Position numbers and translations under genes: made by a program. Below are positions 26,056 through 34,804 of a stretch of 64,000 nucleotides of DNA, one piece after another; positions within the stretch are counted from its first letter, which is position 1, and each line of letters opens with the position of its first letter. The notes beneath the pieces were generated by a model. That model was not told where the DNA came from and did no database searches. It saw nothing but the letters and a program-made list of their open reading frames with translations. The stretch is from Desulfobacteraceae bacterium. Its GTDB lineage: Bacteria; Desulfobacterota; Desulfobacteria; Desulfobacterales; UBA5852. Location of the stretch: the NCBI GenBank assembly GCA_014237395.1, contig JABZFP010000030.1:124001-188000 (forward strand), in the 5' to 3' direction.

Positions 26056-26769
26056 TCAGACCTTTTTGGGGGCGTTGGATGTCGTCTGCGGCCGCAGGTG
26101 GGCAAACCAGCGCCCTTCCAGTTTTTTCAGGAGAAATACGGTGATGAAGGTGAGCGTCATATAGAAAGCGGCTGCCGTCAGGAAGGCCTCATAGGGACTG
26201 TAAAAGCGCGAATTGATGATGCGAGCGGCCCCGGTGATGTCGACGATCGTGATGACGCTGGCCAGGGAACTGCCGTGCAGCATGAAGATGATTTCATTGC
26301 TGTACTGGGGCAGGGCGCGGCGAAAGGCGCTGGGCAGCACGATCCGGCGCAGCATGAGTAGGCGTGACATGCCGGCGGCCCGGGCCGCCTCGACTTCACC
26401 GTGGGGCGTGGCTTCGATGCTGCCCCGGATGATTTCGGTGGTGTAGGCCGCGGTGTTCAGGGTAAAGGCAAACAGGGCGCAAAACCAGGCTTCCTTGAAA
26501 AAAAACCACACGAAGCTGGCTTTGATGGCCTCGAACTGGCCGAAACCGTAGTAGATGATAAACATCTGGACCAGCAGCGGCGTTCCCCGGAAAAAATACA
26601 CAAAGGCCCGGATCGGTGCCTGGATGAGATAATTTTTGGAGGTTCGCAGAACCGCCAGCGGGATCGCGATCATCAGGCCGAGCAGCAGGGAAGTCGACAC
26701 CAGGATTAGTGTGGTCCGGAGGCCCTCGAAGTAGATTCCGATGTTTTCCAGGATGATGGAGAAATCCAT
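26056..26769 (-). CDS. polar amino-acid ABC transporter permease (HisM-like)
   Basis: Inner-membrane permease of 237 residues with about five membrane helices and the EAA loop EVEAARAAGMSRLLMLRRIV that docks on the ATPase. It belongs to the HisM/GlnP group of the ABC superfamily. It starts 3 bp after the stop of the companion permease gene and precedes the hydrolase by 2 bp, implying tight translational coupling. Confidence 0.9.
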   Translation of the reverse strand: MDFSIILENIGIYFEGLRTTLILVSTSLLLGLMIAIPLAVLRTSKNYLIQAPIRAFVYFFRGTPLLVQMFIIYYGFGQFEAIKASFVWFFFKEAWFCALFAFTLNTAAYTTEIIRGSIEATPHGEVEAARAAGMSRLLMLRRIVLPSAFRRALPQYSNEIIFMLHGSSLASVITIVDITGAARIINSRFYSPYEAFLTAAAFYMTLTFITVFLLKKLEGRWFAHLRPQTTSNAPKKV

Positions 26770-26772
26770 GGG

Positions 26773-27462
26773 CTAGGCCTTTATCACGCCGAGACTGTAA
26801 CGGTCTTCAAGCCATTTCAGGGCCGTGACGGAGATGCTGGTGATGATCAGGTAGTTGATGGCCACAACGACATAAAAGGTAAACGGCATCCGCGTGGCGC
26901 CGGCCGCCAGAGCAGCTTTGCGCACCATGTCGTCGAGTCCGATGATGGATACCAGGGCGGTGGTTTTAACCATGACGAGCCAGTTGTTGCCGAACCCCGG
27001 AATGGCATGGCGGACCATCTGGGGCAGCAGAATCCGGATAAACATTTGGACCCGTGTCATGCCGTAGGCATAGGCTGCCTCGATCTGGCCCCGGGGGACC
27101 GCCAGGATGGCACCCCGGAAGGTTTCCGTCATGTACGCCCCGAAAATAAAGCCGATGGTGGAAACCCCGGCCATGAATGGGTTGATGTCGACATAGTCTT
27201 CGTAGCCCACCGCCAGGGCCACCTGGTTGATAAAAACCTGCCCGCCGAAAAAGACCAGCAGCATCAGCACCAGGTCTGGAATACCCCGGATGATGGTCGT
27301 GTAGGTCTGGGCGAAAAGCTGCAGGGGTTTGGAAGGCGACAGTTTGGCCAGAGCGCCAAGGATTCCCAGCATCATGGCGATCGCCAGTGAAAGGAGCGAC
27401 ACCTCTAACGTGAGCAGGGTGCCTTCGAGAATGCTGGGTCCGTATCCGTGAAGGTCGAACAT
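26773..27462 (-). CDS. polar amino-acid ABC transporter permease (HisQ-like)
   Basis: Protein of 229 residues with five hydrophobic segments and the EAA loop QIEAAYAYGMTRVQMFIRILLP. It pairs with the next permease to form the heterodimeric channel. A 143-bp gap with a stable hairpin separates it from the binding-protein gene upstream, a usual arrangement that lets the binding protein be made in excess. Confidence 0.9.
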   Translation of the reverse strand: MFDLHGYGPSILEGTLLTLEVSLLSLAIAMMLGILGALAKLSPSKPLQLFAQTYTTIIRGIPDLVLMLLVFFGGQVFINQVALAVGYEDYVDINPFMAGVSTIGFIFGAYMTETFRGAILAVPRGQIEAAYAYGMTRVQMFIRILLPQMVRHAIPGFGNNWLVMVKTTALVSIIGLDDMVRKAALAAGATRMPFTFYVVVAINYLIITSISVTALKWLEDRYSLGVIKA

Positions 27463-27550
27463 ACGCCGATCAAATGCCTTGTTGTTGAAGCACCGGCCGG
27501 CCCAAAGACGCTATGGCCTTCAGGCTGACCGCTGTCAAATTCGTTTCGGG

Positions 27551-27585
27551 CCGGAGGGGGAGTGCATGATACATTTGCCCTCCGG
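27551..27585 (-). terminator. hairpin between binding-protein and permease genes
   Basis: CCGGAGGG and CCCTCCGG form an 8-bp stem around a 19-nt loop, 20 bp beyond the binding-protein stop. There is no T-run, so partial attenuation or 3'-end protection of the upstream mRNA is more likely than full termination. Confidence 0.4.
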
Positions 27586-27605
27586 TCCGTTTCCGTTGGG
27601 AGACC

Positions 27606-28385
27606 TTATTCTCCGTAGACGTTGAAGTCGAAGTACTTGTCCTGGATTTTTTTGTAGGTGCCGTCGGCGCGAATTTTATCGATGGCCTTGTTGAACAATT
27701 CCGCCAGGTCCTTGTCCTCTTTGCGGATGGCGATGCCGGCGCCGTTGCCGAACCATTTCGGGTCGGACAGGTCCGGGCCGATGAACTGAAAGTCTTTACC
27801 CTCGGGTTTTTTGAGGAACCCGTCGGACAGGGCCACACTGTCGGCCAGCAGCAAATCCACCCGACCCGCCACCAGATCCAGATAGGCTTCGTCCTGGGTG
27901 CCGTAGCGCACCACCTCGACATCGTTGCCGTAATTGTCGGTCAGGTAGTTGTCATGGATGGTGGCCCGCTGGACGCCGACTTTTTTGCCCTTTATGTTGT
28001 CCCGGGAGAATTCTGCCATCGCGCCTTTTTTACAGACAAATTTTGCGGGGGTGTTGTAGTATTTGTTGGTAAACCCCACTTTTTTCTTGCGCTCTTCTGT
28101 AATCGACATGGACGCAATAATCGCATCGTATTTTTTGGCCAGCAGGGCCGGAATGATGCCGTCCCAATCCTGGGCTACCAGTTCGACTTCGGCCCCCATG
28201 GCCGCCCCCAGGGCTTTGGCGATGTCGATGTCGAAGCCGGCCAGTTCACCTTCCGGGGTGACATAGCTGAAAGGCGGGTAGGCGCCCTCCACCCCGATGC
28301 GGACTTTTTTCCAGTCCTTGGCCTGAACGGTGCCGGCGGCCAGAACCAGGGCAACAATCGCGACGATGATCCATCCTTTTTTCAT
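27606..28385 (-). CDS. polar amino-acid ABC transporter binding protein (ArgT/HisJ-like)
   Basis: Periplasmic substrate-binding protein of 259 residues. A Sec signal peptide spans about 1-22 (cleavage after TVQA). Family motifs are IGVEGAYPPFSYVTPEGEL, GFDIDIAKALG and AIIASMSITEERKKKVGFT. It resembles lysine/arginine/ornithine or histidine binding proteins, but the exact ligand cannot be read from sequence alone. ATG 28385 is preceded by AGGAGGAAGG; a longer frame reaching 28451 is unsupported. Confidence 0.9.
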   Translation of the reverse strand: MKKGWIIVAIVALVLAAGTVQAKDWKKVRIGVEGAYPPFSYVTPEGELAGFDIDIAKALGAAMGAEVELVAQDWDGIIPALLAKKYDAIIASMSITEERKKKVGFTNKYYNTPAKFVCKKGAMAEFSRDNIKGKKVGVQRATIHDNYLTDNYGNDVEVVRYGTQDEAYLDLVAGRVDLLLADSVALSDGFLKKPEGKDFQFIGPDLSDPKWFGNGAGIAIRKEDKDLAELFNKAIDKIRADGTYKKIQDKYFDFNVYGE

Positions 28386-28458
28386 AACCTTCCTCCTGTT
28401 CATGGGTTGGTATTGGAAAGGGGGCAAAGGGCACGCGCCCCAAGTGCACAAAACATCC

Positions 28459-29229
28459 TTAAATCATGGCCATGATAAACTGCTTAAACCGCTCGGAGCG
28501 GGGCGATTCGAACACCTGACGGGGCGGGCCGTCTTCTTCGATCTGTCCCTGGTGCAGGTAAATGACCCGGGAGGATACTTCCCGGGCGAAGCCCATTTCA
28601 TGGGTCACCACCATCATGGTCCGGCCTTCTTCGGCGAGATCTTTGATCACCTGGAGAACTTCCCCCACCAATTCCGGATCCAGGGCCGATGTGGGCTCGT
28701 CGAACAGCATGACTTCCGGCTCCATGGCCAGGGCCCGGGCAATGGCGGCCCGTTGCTGCTGGCCCCCGGAAAGATGGGATGGATAGGCATGACACTTTTC
28801 ATGAATGCCGACCTTCTGGAGGTAGGCTTCCGCCTTGGCCGTGGCTTCCTTGCGGGGAACCTTGAGAACATGGATCGGGGCTTCGATCACATTTTCCAGG
28901 ATCGTCATGTGGGACCAGAGGTTGAACTGCTGGAACACCATAGCCAGCTTGGTTCGCACCCGTTCCACCTGTTTGATGTCGCGGGGCACGCTTTTGCCCC
29001 TCCGCTGGATCATGGAGACGGTGTCGCCACAGACCGTAATCGTACCGCTGTCGGGTGTTTCAAGGAAATTGATGCAGCGTAGAAGGGTGCTCTTGCCGGA
29101 TCCGCTGGCTCCCAGAATCGAGATGACATCCCCTTGCTGGGCCGATACCGAAATTCCTTTCAGGACTTCGAGGGTTCCAAACTTTTTGTAGAGATTTTCA
29201 ACCGATAGGGCCGTCTGGCGTTCGTTCAT
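28459..29229 (-). CDS. polar amino-acid ABC transporter ATPase (HisP/GlnQ-like)
   Basis: Protein of 256 residues with Walker [13 protein letters not shown], signature [14 protein letters not shown], Walker [15 protein letters not shown] and the switch histidine in VVTHEMGFA. It powers uptake of a polar amino acid with the two permeases and binding protein downstream. CAGGAG lies just before ATG 29229; a GTG 3 nt upstream is an alternative. First gene of the operon: ATPase, binding protein, two permeases, hydrolase. Confidence 0.92.
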   Translation of the reverse strand: MNERQTALSVENLYKKFGTLEVLKGISVSAQQGDVISILGASGSGKSTLLRCINFLETPDSGTITVCGDTVSMIQRRGKSVPRDIKQVERVRTKLAMVFQQFNLWSHMTILENVIEAPIHVLKVPRKEATAKAEAYLQKVGIHEKCHAYPSHLSGGQQQRAAIARALAMEPEVMLFDEPTSALDPELVGEVLQVIKDLAEEGRTMMVVTHEMGFAREVSSRVIYLHQGQIEEDGPPRQVFESPRSERFKQFIMAMI

Positions 29230-29289
29230 CACACTCCTGGGGTCTGCGGTTGCGGGAGGTGTTCTGCATAGCGTCTCATCGACTAAAGA

Positions 29290-29318
29290 TAACTAAAGAA
29301 AATGAATCGCATTGTCAA
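29290..29318 (-). promoter_or_regulatory. candidate sigma-70 promoter for the amino-acid ABC operon
   Basis: On the minus strand TTGACA (29313-29318) and TAGTTA (29290-29295) are 17 bp apart in the AT-rich gap upstream of the ATPase gene. The -35 is perfect and the -10 is weak. Confidence 0.35.
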
Positions 29319-29361
29319 TTTAAAAGGTCAGCGCCCGCCCGCCGTCGGGCGGCGGCAATCC

Positions 29362-30276
29362 TTATCGCCATCGCACATTGACAAGATAGAGCCCGGCCAT
29401 GACCGTGGCGATGCCGATGGCTTTCATAAGCGAGAGTGGTTCATTGAGAAACACCATGCCGGCCGCAACCGAAAGCACCGGTATCAAATACATCGTGACG
29501 GCGACACTGGATGCCGGCAGATACTTCAAGCTCCAGTACCATACGCTGAAACCCAAAATATTGCTTGCCACGCAATACATCAGGGCCAGCCACAAGATCG
29601 GTCCCATGCCGATGATGGCGGCCGGGTAATCCGCTGACAGGGTCGGGACCAGCAAGAGGGAGCTGAGGACGAACGAGGCTCCGGTCATGACGATGGGGGA
29701 GTGGCGTTTGACCAGTTCTTTGGTGACAATGCTGTTGGCCGCCCAGATCATGGGCGAAAGTGTCACCAGCAGCAGGCTGACCCAATAGGTCACGCCCCAC
29801 ATGTTTCGTGAAAAAACAACCAGGGTCATGCCCACCAATGCCACCAGAATGCTGACCATCCGCTGAGGCTGCCAGTTTTCCTGGTGCAGGAGGACCGCCA
29901 AGAGATAAGTGAAAAAGGGTTCCAGCGCAGCAAATACGGCCGCTGTGCCGATGGTGATATGCAGGATGCCGAAGTTGAAGCATACCATGGCGGTCAGTGG
30001 GCCCAATACGGTGCAGAGGAGGACCAGCCTTAAATCTTGACGAAACATAGCCACGAGGGCCTGGCGGTTCCGCAGCAGCACCCACACCAGCAGGATGCCG
30101 CCGGAGAGCAGAAACCGGGAGAAAGACAGCTCGATGGGTGTCAGGACCGTCAGCAACCTCTTGAGAAAAACCGGTACGATAGCCCATACCATCATCGTAA
30201 CAAACAGACCCAGGTAGGCCAGGGCCGAAGGGTGGGCAAAGAATCGCCGGGCTTGCACTTGAAAGGGCTGGTTCAT
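29362..30276 (-). CDS. EamA/DMT-superfamily transporter
   Basis: Inner-membrane protein of 304 residues with ten hydrophobic segments arranged as two EamA halves (first about 20-155, second about 165-300). The first half includes PIELSFSRFLLSGGILLVW and the second half NIVTKELVKRHSP-like sequence. These carriers export metabolites or amino acids. It is leftward, upstream of the amino-acid ABC operon but separated from it by divergence of function and no shared frame. No strong ribosome site is visible at the ATG. Confidence 0.85.
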   Translation of the reverse strand: MNQPFQVQARRFFAHPSALAYLGLFVTMMVWAIVPVFLKRLLTVLTPIELSFSRFLLSGGILLVWVLLRNRQALVAMFRQDLRLVLLCTVLGPLTAMVCFNFGILHITIGTAAVFAALEPFFTYLLAVLLHQENWQPQRMVSILVALVGMTLVVFSRNMWGVTYWVSLLLVTLSPMIWAANSIVTKELVKRHSPIVMTGASFVLSSLLLVPTLSADYPAAIIGMGPILWLALMYCVASNILGFSVWYWSLKYLPASSVAVTMYLIPVLSVAAGMVFLNEPLSLMKAIGIATVMAGLYLVNVRWR

Positions 30277-30497
30277 GTTCGACTGTCGTTTGTCAGAAAA
30301 CCGGTTAGTTTGTCGTAAAATAGCATCGATGTCGATCCCATCTCAGCAAAAGGGCGGTTCGTTGGTTTTATCTCAAACCCACAACCTCTGGTAGAGGACC
30401 AGGAGAGGTTCGACCGATCAGGAGTGCTTTTCTGAAAGGGCTTCTTCAATTTTTGTCCCGTGCCAGAAAAGATTGAATCGTAAAGAGCCCTGAATCC

Positions 30498-30731
30498 GTC
30501 ACTCCCGCGAAGGCGGGAGTCCATAACCCATTGAAATAACCGAATCCCCCGCTGCGAGACTGTGTCGTAATTACAAAATGGACTCTTTTCATCCTGTCAT
30601 GCCGGACCCCGATCCGGCATCCAGTGGTGTAACACTTAGAAAACTACTGGATTCCGGGTCAAGCCCGGAATGACGTAAACCTGTAAAATGCTGCTTTGAA
30701 ATTGTGACACAGCCTCCTGCGCGGGAATGAC
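30498..30731. repeat. short palindromic repeat split by an inserted element
   Basis: The ends read GTCACTCCCGCG (30498-30509) and, inverted, GTCATTCCCGCG (30720-30731), matching at 11 of 12 positions. The left part holds a perfect hairpin ACTCCCGCGA/AGGCGGGAGT region (30501-30520). Removing the inner element 30556-30716 and one copy of CTGC leaves a continuous element of 69 bp. Confidence 0.6.
30556..30716. mobile_element. 161-bp MITE-like element with putative CTGC duplication
   Basis: Imperfect terminal inverted repeats GAGACTGTGTCGTAATTACA and, inverted from the right end, GAGGCTGTGTCACAATTTCA. Inside are paired stems TGCCGGACCCCGATCCGGCA (30600-30619) and TTCCGGGTCAAGCCCGGAA (30652-30670), themselves flanked by ATCCAGT/ACTGGAT. 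CTGC occurs immediately before (30552-30555) and after (30717-30720), as expected for a 4-bp target duplication. No coding capacity. Confidence 0.55.
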
Positions 30732-30769
30732 GAAAAGATTACTTCAGCGACTTATTACGAACGCATCAG

Positions 30770-30803
30770 AAAACGAAGCGAAAAAGCACGCCCGTGTCCC
30801 GCA
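30770..30803. repeat. dispersed intergenic repeat, fragment D
   Basis: Contains AAAACGAAGCGAAAAAGCAC followed by GCCCGTGTCCCGC, the left-central blocks of copies A-C. The rest of the repeat is missing, so this looks like a truncated copy. Confidence 0.45.
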
Positions 30804-30890
30804 TTGCGGGAGCGGCCTCACTGACGCAAGGACCGGATGGTGGGAGACGGTTTATTGATTTTGGGGTTGTTACGCAAGGGGAATCTTTTT

Positions 30891-30906
30891 TGGCATGGTC
30901 GGGGCG
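30891..30906 (+). promoter_or_regulatory. weak sigma-54-like box
   Basis: TGGCATGGTCGGGGCG has a strong -24 half and GC at the right distance, but lacks the TT of the -12 half. It lies 174 bp upstream of the Fe-S protein gene at 31080. Confidence 0.22.
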
Positions 30907-31079
30907 CCATTTTCCCAGATGCGGTCTTTGGGTATGGCGCAGGGGAAACCGACAGGGTTGATCCGGGATGACGAACGCCCTATATAGGACGGATCCGGTT
31001 TCCTGTTTGCGTCGCGACCGGATTCACCTGTAGATCGAATTATCTGTCCTGTGACGGCTCATACACGAAAGGAATCGCC

Positions 31080-32075
31080 ATGCCGGATCTGACCCCCTAC
31101 CAACAGTTTGCCGCCAATATGCTGCACCCGGACTCCAAATACATCCCGGAGATTCTGCGCTGCCTGACCACCGAAGACCAGGCCGTCCTGCTGGTGGCCA
31201 TGCCCGGAACGGCGGAAGAATTGGCCCGGAAAACAGATCGGACCGTCGAATCGGTGGCGGCCGATCTGGCGGATATGTTTCGCAAAGGCCTGGCCTTCAA
31301 AAAGGTCAAAGGGGAAACGGTTTTGTGGCGGCCACCGGCCCACCTGGTGCAGTTTCACGACGCCACCCTCACCTGGCCGGAAGCGACGCCCGCGTTTATC
31401 GATTTTTGGCGCCGCTACATGGAAGAGGAATGGCCCAAGCTGGCGGAAGGGTTCAGCAGCCTGATGCCGCGCTCGTTTACCCGCGTGGTTCCGGTCAACC
31501 GCTCCATCGATCCGGGGCGGGTCCAGGTGCTGGCCCCGGACAGTGTGCGGGAGCTGGTGGAAAGCGCTTCCCGTTTGGCGGTGACACCCTGCACCTGCCG
31601 CCTGTCCATGCATCGCTGCGATGGGCCGATCGACGTTTGCCTGCAGATCAACCGGGGCGCGGAATACACCATCGAACGCGGGTCCGGCCGCGAAATCGAT
31701 CGCACCGAGGCCCTTGCCATCCTGGCCCAGGCCCAGGAGGCCGGTTTGGTGCACGTGACCATGAACAAGGCCGACGCCGGTCACTTTATCTGCAACTGCT
31801 GCGGATGCTGCTGCCAGTCCTTTTCGCTCCTTCGCACGGACGGTCCGCAATTGTGTGATCCCAGCCGTTATCGTCCGGCGGTCGATCACGATGCCTGCAG
31901 CGAATGCGGGACATGCGAGGAACGTTGCTGGTTCGGCGCTATTACGCTCAAGGCTGAAGACGGGGTGGTCGTGAATGAAGAAAAATGCCTCGGGTGCGGG
32001 CAGTGCGCCGTCAGTTGCCCCGAAGCGGCCATCCAGATGACCGAGGTGCGCGATCCAGCGTTCATTCCGGGGTGA
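31080..32075 (+). CDS. winged-helix plus multi-cluster ferredoxin-like protein, paralogue
   Basis: Protein of 331 residues with the same order of parts as the protein at 9759-10817. It has an N-terminal winged-helix-like domain (TAEELARKTDRTVESVAADL, then RKGLAFKKVKGETVLWRPP), a Cys segment TPCTCRLSMHRC, the dense motif CNCCGCCCQ, and two ferredoxin motifs (CSECGTCEERCWFGAI and CLGCGQCAVSCPEAAI). The first ferredoxin motif has an aromatic WF where the other protein has QM. It is predicted to be a soluble electron-transfer or redox-sensing protein; its partner is unknown because no oxidoreductase gene is adjacent. GAAAGGA precedes the ATG. Confidence 0.78.
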   Translation: MPDLTPYQQFAANMLHPDSKYIPEILRCLTTEDQAVLLVAMPGTAEELARKTDRTVESVAADLADMFRKGLAFKKVKGETVLWRPPAHLVQFHDATLTWPEATPAFIDFWRRYMEEEWPKLAEGFSSLMPRSFTRVVPVNRSIDPGRVQVLAPDSVRELVESASRLAVTPCTCRLSMHRCDGPIDVCLQINRGAEYTIERGSGREIDRTEALAILAQAQEAGLVHVTMNKADAGHFICNCCGCCCQSFSLLRTDGPQLCDPSRYRPAVDHDACSECGTCEERCWFGAITLKAEDGVVVNEEKCLGCGQCAVSCPEAAIQMTEVRDPAFIPG

Positions 32076-32248
32076 GTCTCCTGGATTGGCATGCGTTGTG
32101 ACGTCGTCGTTCGTATTTCCGGGCCGGGGATTCGATTTTTGGTCAAGAGTGGGGCAATATGACAATGGAAGGTGTGTATTCCGATAAAATTGGCGGTGTC
32201 GTGACCGGCCGTAGCATCGTTTTTCAATCAGTCCGCTGGAGGAGCATT

Positions 32249-32731
32249 ATAAAACAATTGTCGCTGATGTTGCTATGGGTGGCGGTCATGGGTTGTGCTG
32301 GTCTGAATGCGCCTTATGAGGGGGCCTCGGCCCGGCCGGAAAACCGGTTTTTGCTGGCATCATTGGAAGGTAAATCCTCGTTGTGGTAGGCCAAGGACAT
32401 CGCCATCCATTATGTGGCTGCCAGCGCGGGCGATACGGTGCATATCAGCGGTACGGTCGAGCGCCTGAATACCATCAAAAACTTTCCGATTATCAATTCG
32501 CTTCGGGTTGCCGTCCATTTTATCGCTGACGATGGCACCATCGTCGACAGTAAACAACTCTGGTCGGCCGGCACCAATGCCAATGACCGATTTGTCCGCT
32601 GGACCTTTCCCAAACAATATCCTTTACCACCCGCGGCATCGGCCATCGGCTTCAGTTACCGTGGCACTGTTTCGCAGGGCGGCGGCGAATCGGGGGGGCA
32701 GGACGGTTGGCAGGTCTGGCAGCGCCCCTGA
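32249..32731 (+). pseudogene. inactivated lipoprotein gene (start and amber lesions)
   Basis: A continuous frame encodes a lipoprotein signal (KQLSLMLLWVAVMGC) and a mature domain containing VHISGTVERLN and RVAVHFIADDGTIVDSKQLW. Two defects are visible. The codon at the expected start, just after GGAGGAGC, is ATA (32249-32251) rather than ATG, and an in-frame TAG interrupts at 32387-32389 before the conserved domain. The domain resembles the intact lipoprotein encoded in the opposite direction at 32790-33290 (LHVSGT, LYYLDDNGTVIDYYRF). The downstream half could only be made from a restart near 32414. Readthrough or decoding of TAG is possible but less likely. Confidence 0.7.
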
Positions 32732-32789
32732 GCACAGCCGGCATTATGGGCGTGGTTGGCATTTTTAAAATGGTCATAAAGAGCCGCTG

Positions 32790-33290
32790 TCAGAAGGGTG
32801 AATACTGAAAGACCCAGCCGCCCCCGCTGGCGTTTTGCCGGGTTTGCCCCATGTAACCGATACTGAACGCTTTGGCTTCGGCGGGGATGTCGAATTCCCG
32901 CTGAAAGGTGTTGTCCATAACTTTGCCAAATTTGATCTGCCGAGGGCGGGCGAAAAAGCGATAATAGTCAATAACAGTTCCGTTATCATCCAGATAGTAA
33001 AGGGTCATCGACAGTTTCGTGACATTTTTGTATTTGAGGTCGCTGGTCCCGGAGACATGAAGCTTTCCCTCCTTAACCTCGTATTCATAGGTTATGGTCA
33101 TATCCCGGGTGATAAAACTGCCGGCCTGGGGGCCACCCGGCAAAATCGGGGCCTTGTACCCCTCTGTTACGGCGCGGCTGTCAACCTTGGAGCCGCTGGT
33201 TTGGCATCCCACAACCATGGTTAGCAGAAGAATGACGAAAAAAGCGAATGAAAGGTTTCGAACAGCGCGGCCGGCCTTAATGCAGGTCAT
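32790..33290 (-). CDS. lipoprotein of unknown function
   Basis: Protein of 166 residues with a lipoprotein signal ending TMVVGC (lipid-modified Cys29). A beta-rich domain follows (MTITYEYEVKEGKLHVSGTS, LSMTLYYLDDNGTVIDYYRF), ending GGWVFQYSPF. AAAGGAGA precedes ATG 33290 by 4 nt. It is related to the broken gene at 32249-32731, with which it is convergent, 58 bp apart. It is probably attached to a cell-envelope membrane; ligand unknown. Confidence 0.7.
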   Translation of the reverse strand: MTCIKAGRAVRNLSFAFFVILLLTMVVGCQTSGSKVDSRAVTEGYKAPILPGGPQAGSFITRDMTITYEYEVKEGKLHVSGTSDLKYKNVTKLSMTLYYLDDNGTVIDYYRFFARPRQIKFGKVMDNTFQREFDIPAEAKAFSIGYMGQTRQNASGGGWVFQYSPF

Positions 33291-33589
33291 ACGTTCTCCT
33301 TTCGGAAATAAAAGGGCTTGCATGCTCTTGCGATCACGTTCTTTCTATGTCTACAATTATTAAGTGCTCGGGATGGCGCTTGTCAATCGGTAATTCAAGT
33401 GTCGTTGGTCGCATCGGATAGAAGAAAAGCAGCGGCAGACGATCGCGGTTCTGAGATCGTCATGCGAAGGCTTCCCAATTTAACGGACGTGAGTGGAAAG
33501 TCCTATCAGCGACCTTGACCTGTATCAATCCCCTGCGCATTCTTTATAGGTAGATTGCCATTTTTACCGCAATGAGGATAACCGGCCAC

Positions 33590-34804
33590 ATGTCTACCCA
33601 TCTATCCGATCTAAAAGAGTCCAATGAATTTTTGAATCTGCTGCTGGATAACATCAATTCGGCGGTCCTGATTGCCGATGAGAATATGCAGATCCATCAA
33701 TTCAACGATAGTTTTCTTAGCCTGTTCGATCGCGCGACCGATCAGCGGGTGGACAGTTCGTTCGGCCAGATCGCGGGCTGTGTCAACGCCGTTGCCGAAA
33801 ACCGGTCCTGCGGCGAAACCTCGCAGTGCCAGTTTTGCAGCATTCGCCGTTCGCTCCTCCAGACACTTCTGGACGAAGCGCCCGTCCACCGTCGGCGCCT
33901 GGAGCGGCAGTTCTATATCAACGGCCAACCGGTGACCAAATATCTCGAGTTCAGTGCGCGGCCCATCCAATTCCAGGGGCGCCGCATGATTCTGGTGATC
34001 ATCTACGATATCACCGATATCGAGGCGCAGAAGCGTGAACTCGAAGCGAAACAGGCCCAGATCGAAAAGGATCTCGAGGCTGCCGCTCAAATCCAGAAAA
34101 GCCTGCTGCCGCATGACGCACCGGACATCCCCCGCATTCGCCCGGCATGGGCGTTCGAACCCTGTGACCGTGTGGGGGGCGATATCTTCCAGATTCACCG
34201 TACGGGGGATGACGATATCAGCGCCTATGTCCTGGATGTATGTGGCCATGGCGTCTCGGCCGCCCTGGTGGCGGTGACCGTGACCCAGTTTCTGCAGGGC
34301 CTGCAAAACCGGATGCGGCTGACGGGAAAGCTTTTTACGCCCGAGGCGGTCCTGGACCGGCTCAACAGCGCCTTTCCGTTGGATCGGTTCGATAGCTTCT
34401 TCACCATCGCCTATGTCAGCCTGAATGTGAAAACCGGCAAACTGACTTACGGCAATGCCGGCCATGAGCCGCCCCTGGTTTTAAAGCCGGACGGCGCGCT
34501 GGAGGTCCTGGCACACCATGGCACCGTGATCGGCTCGGGATTCGATACGGCGGCATATGGCCAGGATGCTGTAACGCTGTCGCCGGGGGACCGTTTGATC
34601 CTTTATACGGATGGCCTGACGGATAATTTCGGCCCGGATGGCGAACGGGATGGACGCGAGCGGTTTTATGACGCTTTGCGTGCGATGGCGGCCAACCCGG
34701 TGGATGATCTGGTGCAGACCGTCTTTGAACAGACACGGGCCCTGCGCGGTAAATCGGCGCCCACGGATGATATGAGCCTGGTCGCTATTGAGTATACGGA
34801 TTGA
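33590..34804 (+). CDS. PAS-domain SpoIIE/RsbU-type serine phosphatase
   Basis: Cytoplasmic protein of 404 residues. It has an N-terminal PAS domain (about 12-145), a short coiled coil (IEAQKRELEAKQAQIEKDLE) and a PP2C-like SpoIIE phosphatase domain (about 185-402). The phosphatase motifs are DRVGGDIFQI, DVCGHGVSAALVAV and LYTDGLTDNFG. The PAS domain carries four cysteines (64, 74, 80, 83), including CGETSQCQFC, a pattern suggestive of a redox or metal sensor. Proteins of this kind dephosphorylate anti-anti-sigma or anti-sigma partners; none is encoded nearby. ATG 33590 is preferred over 33572 because GAGGA lies 11 nt upstream. Confidence 0.85.
   Translation: MSTHLSDLKESNEFLNLLLDNINSAVLIADENMQIHQFNDSFLSLFDRATDQRVDSSFGQIAGCVNAVAENRSCGETSQCQFCSIRRSLLQTLLDEAPVHRRRLERQFYINGQPVTKYLEFSARPIQFQGRRMILVIIYDITDIEAQKRELEAKQAQIEKDLEAAAQIQKSLLPHDAPDIPRIRPAWAFEPCDRVGGDIFQIHRTGDDDISAYVLDVCGHGVSAALVAVTVTQFLQGLQNRMRLTGKLFTPEAVLDRLNSAFPLDRFDSFFTIAYVSLNVKTGKLTYGNAGHEPPLVLKPDGALEVLAHHGTVIGSGFDTAAYGQDAVTLSPGDRLILYTDGLTDNFGPDGERDGRERFYDALRAMAANPVDDLVQTVFEQTRALRGKSAPTDDMSLVAIEYTD

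Larger units (their letters stand above)
30277..31079. other. 803-bp gene-free region rich in repeats
   Basis: This lies between the EamA and Fe-S protein genes, which diverge. It holds a small palindromic repeat interrupted by a second element (30498-30731), a fragment of the dispersed repeat (30770-30803), and a weak sigma-54-like box (30891-30906). No coding frame is convincing. Confidence 0.6.

Noticed and set aside
32387..32389. In-frame TAG read as pyrrolysine
   Set aside because: The gene is a lipoprotein with no methyltransferase link, no special downstream structure is evident, and the expected start is also mutated. Decay is simpler.
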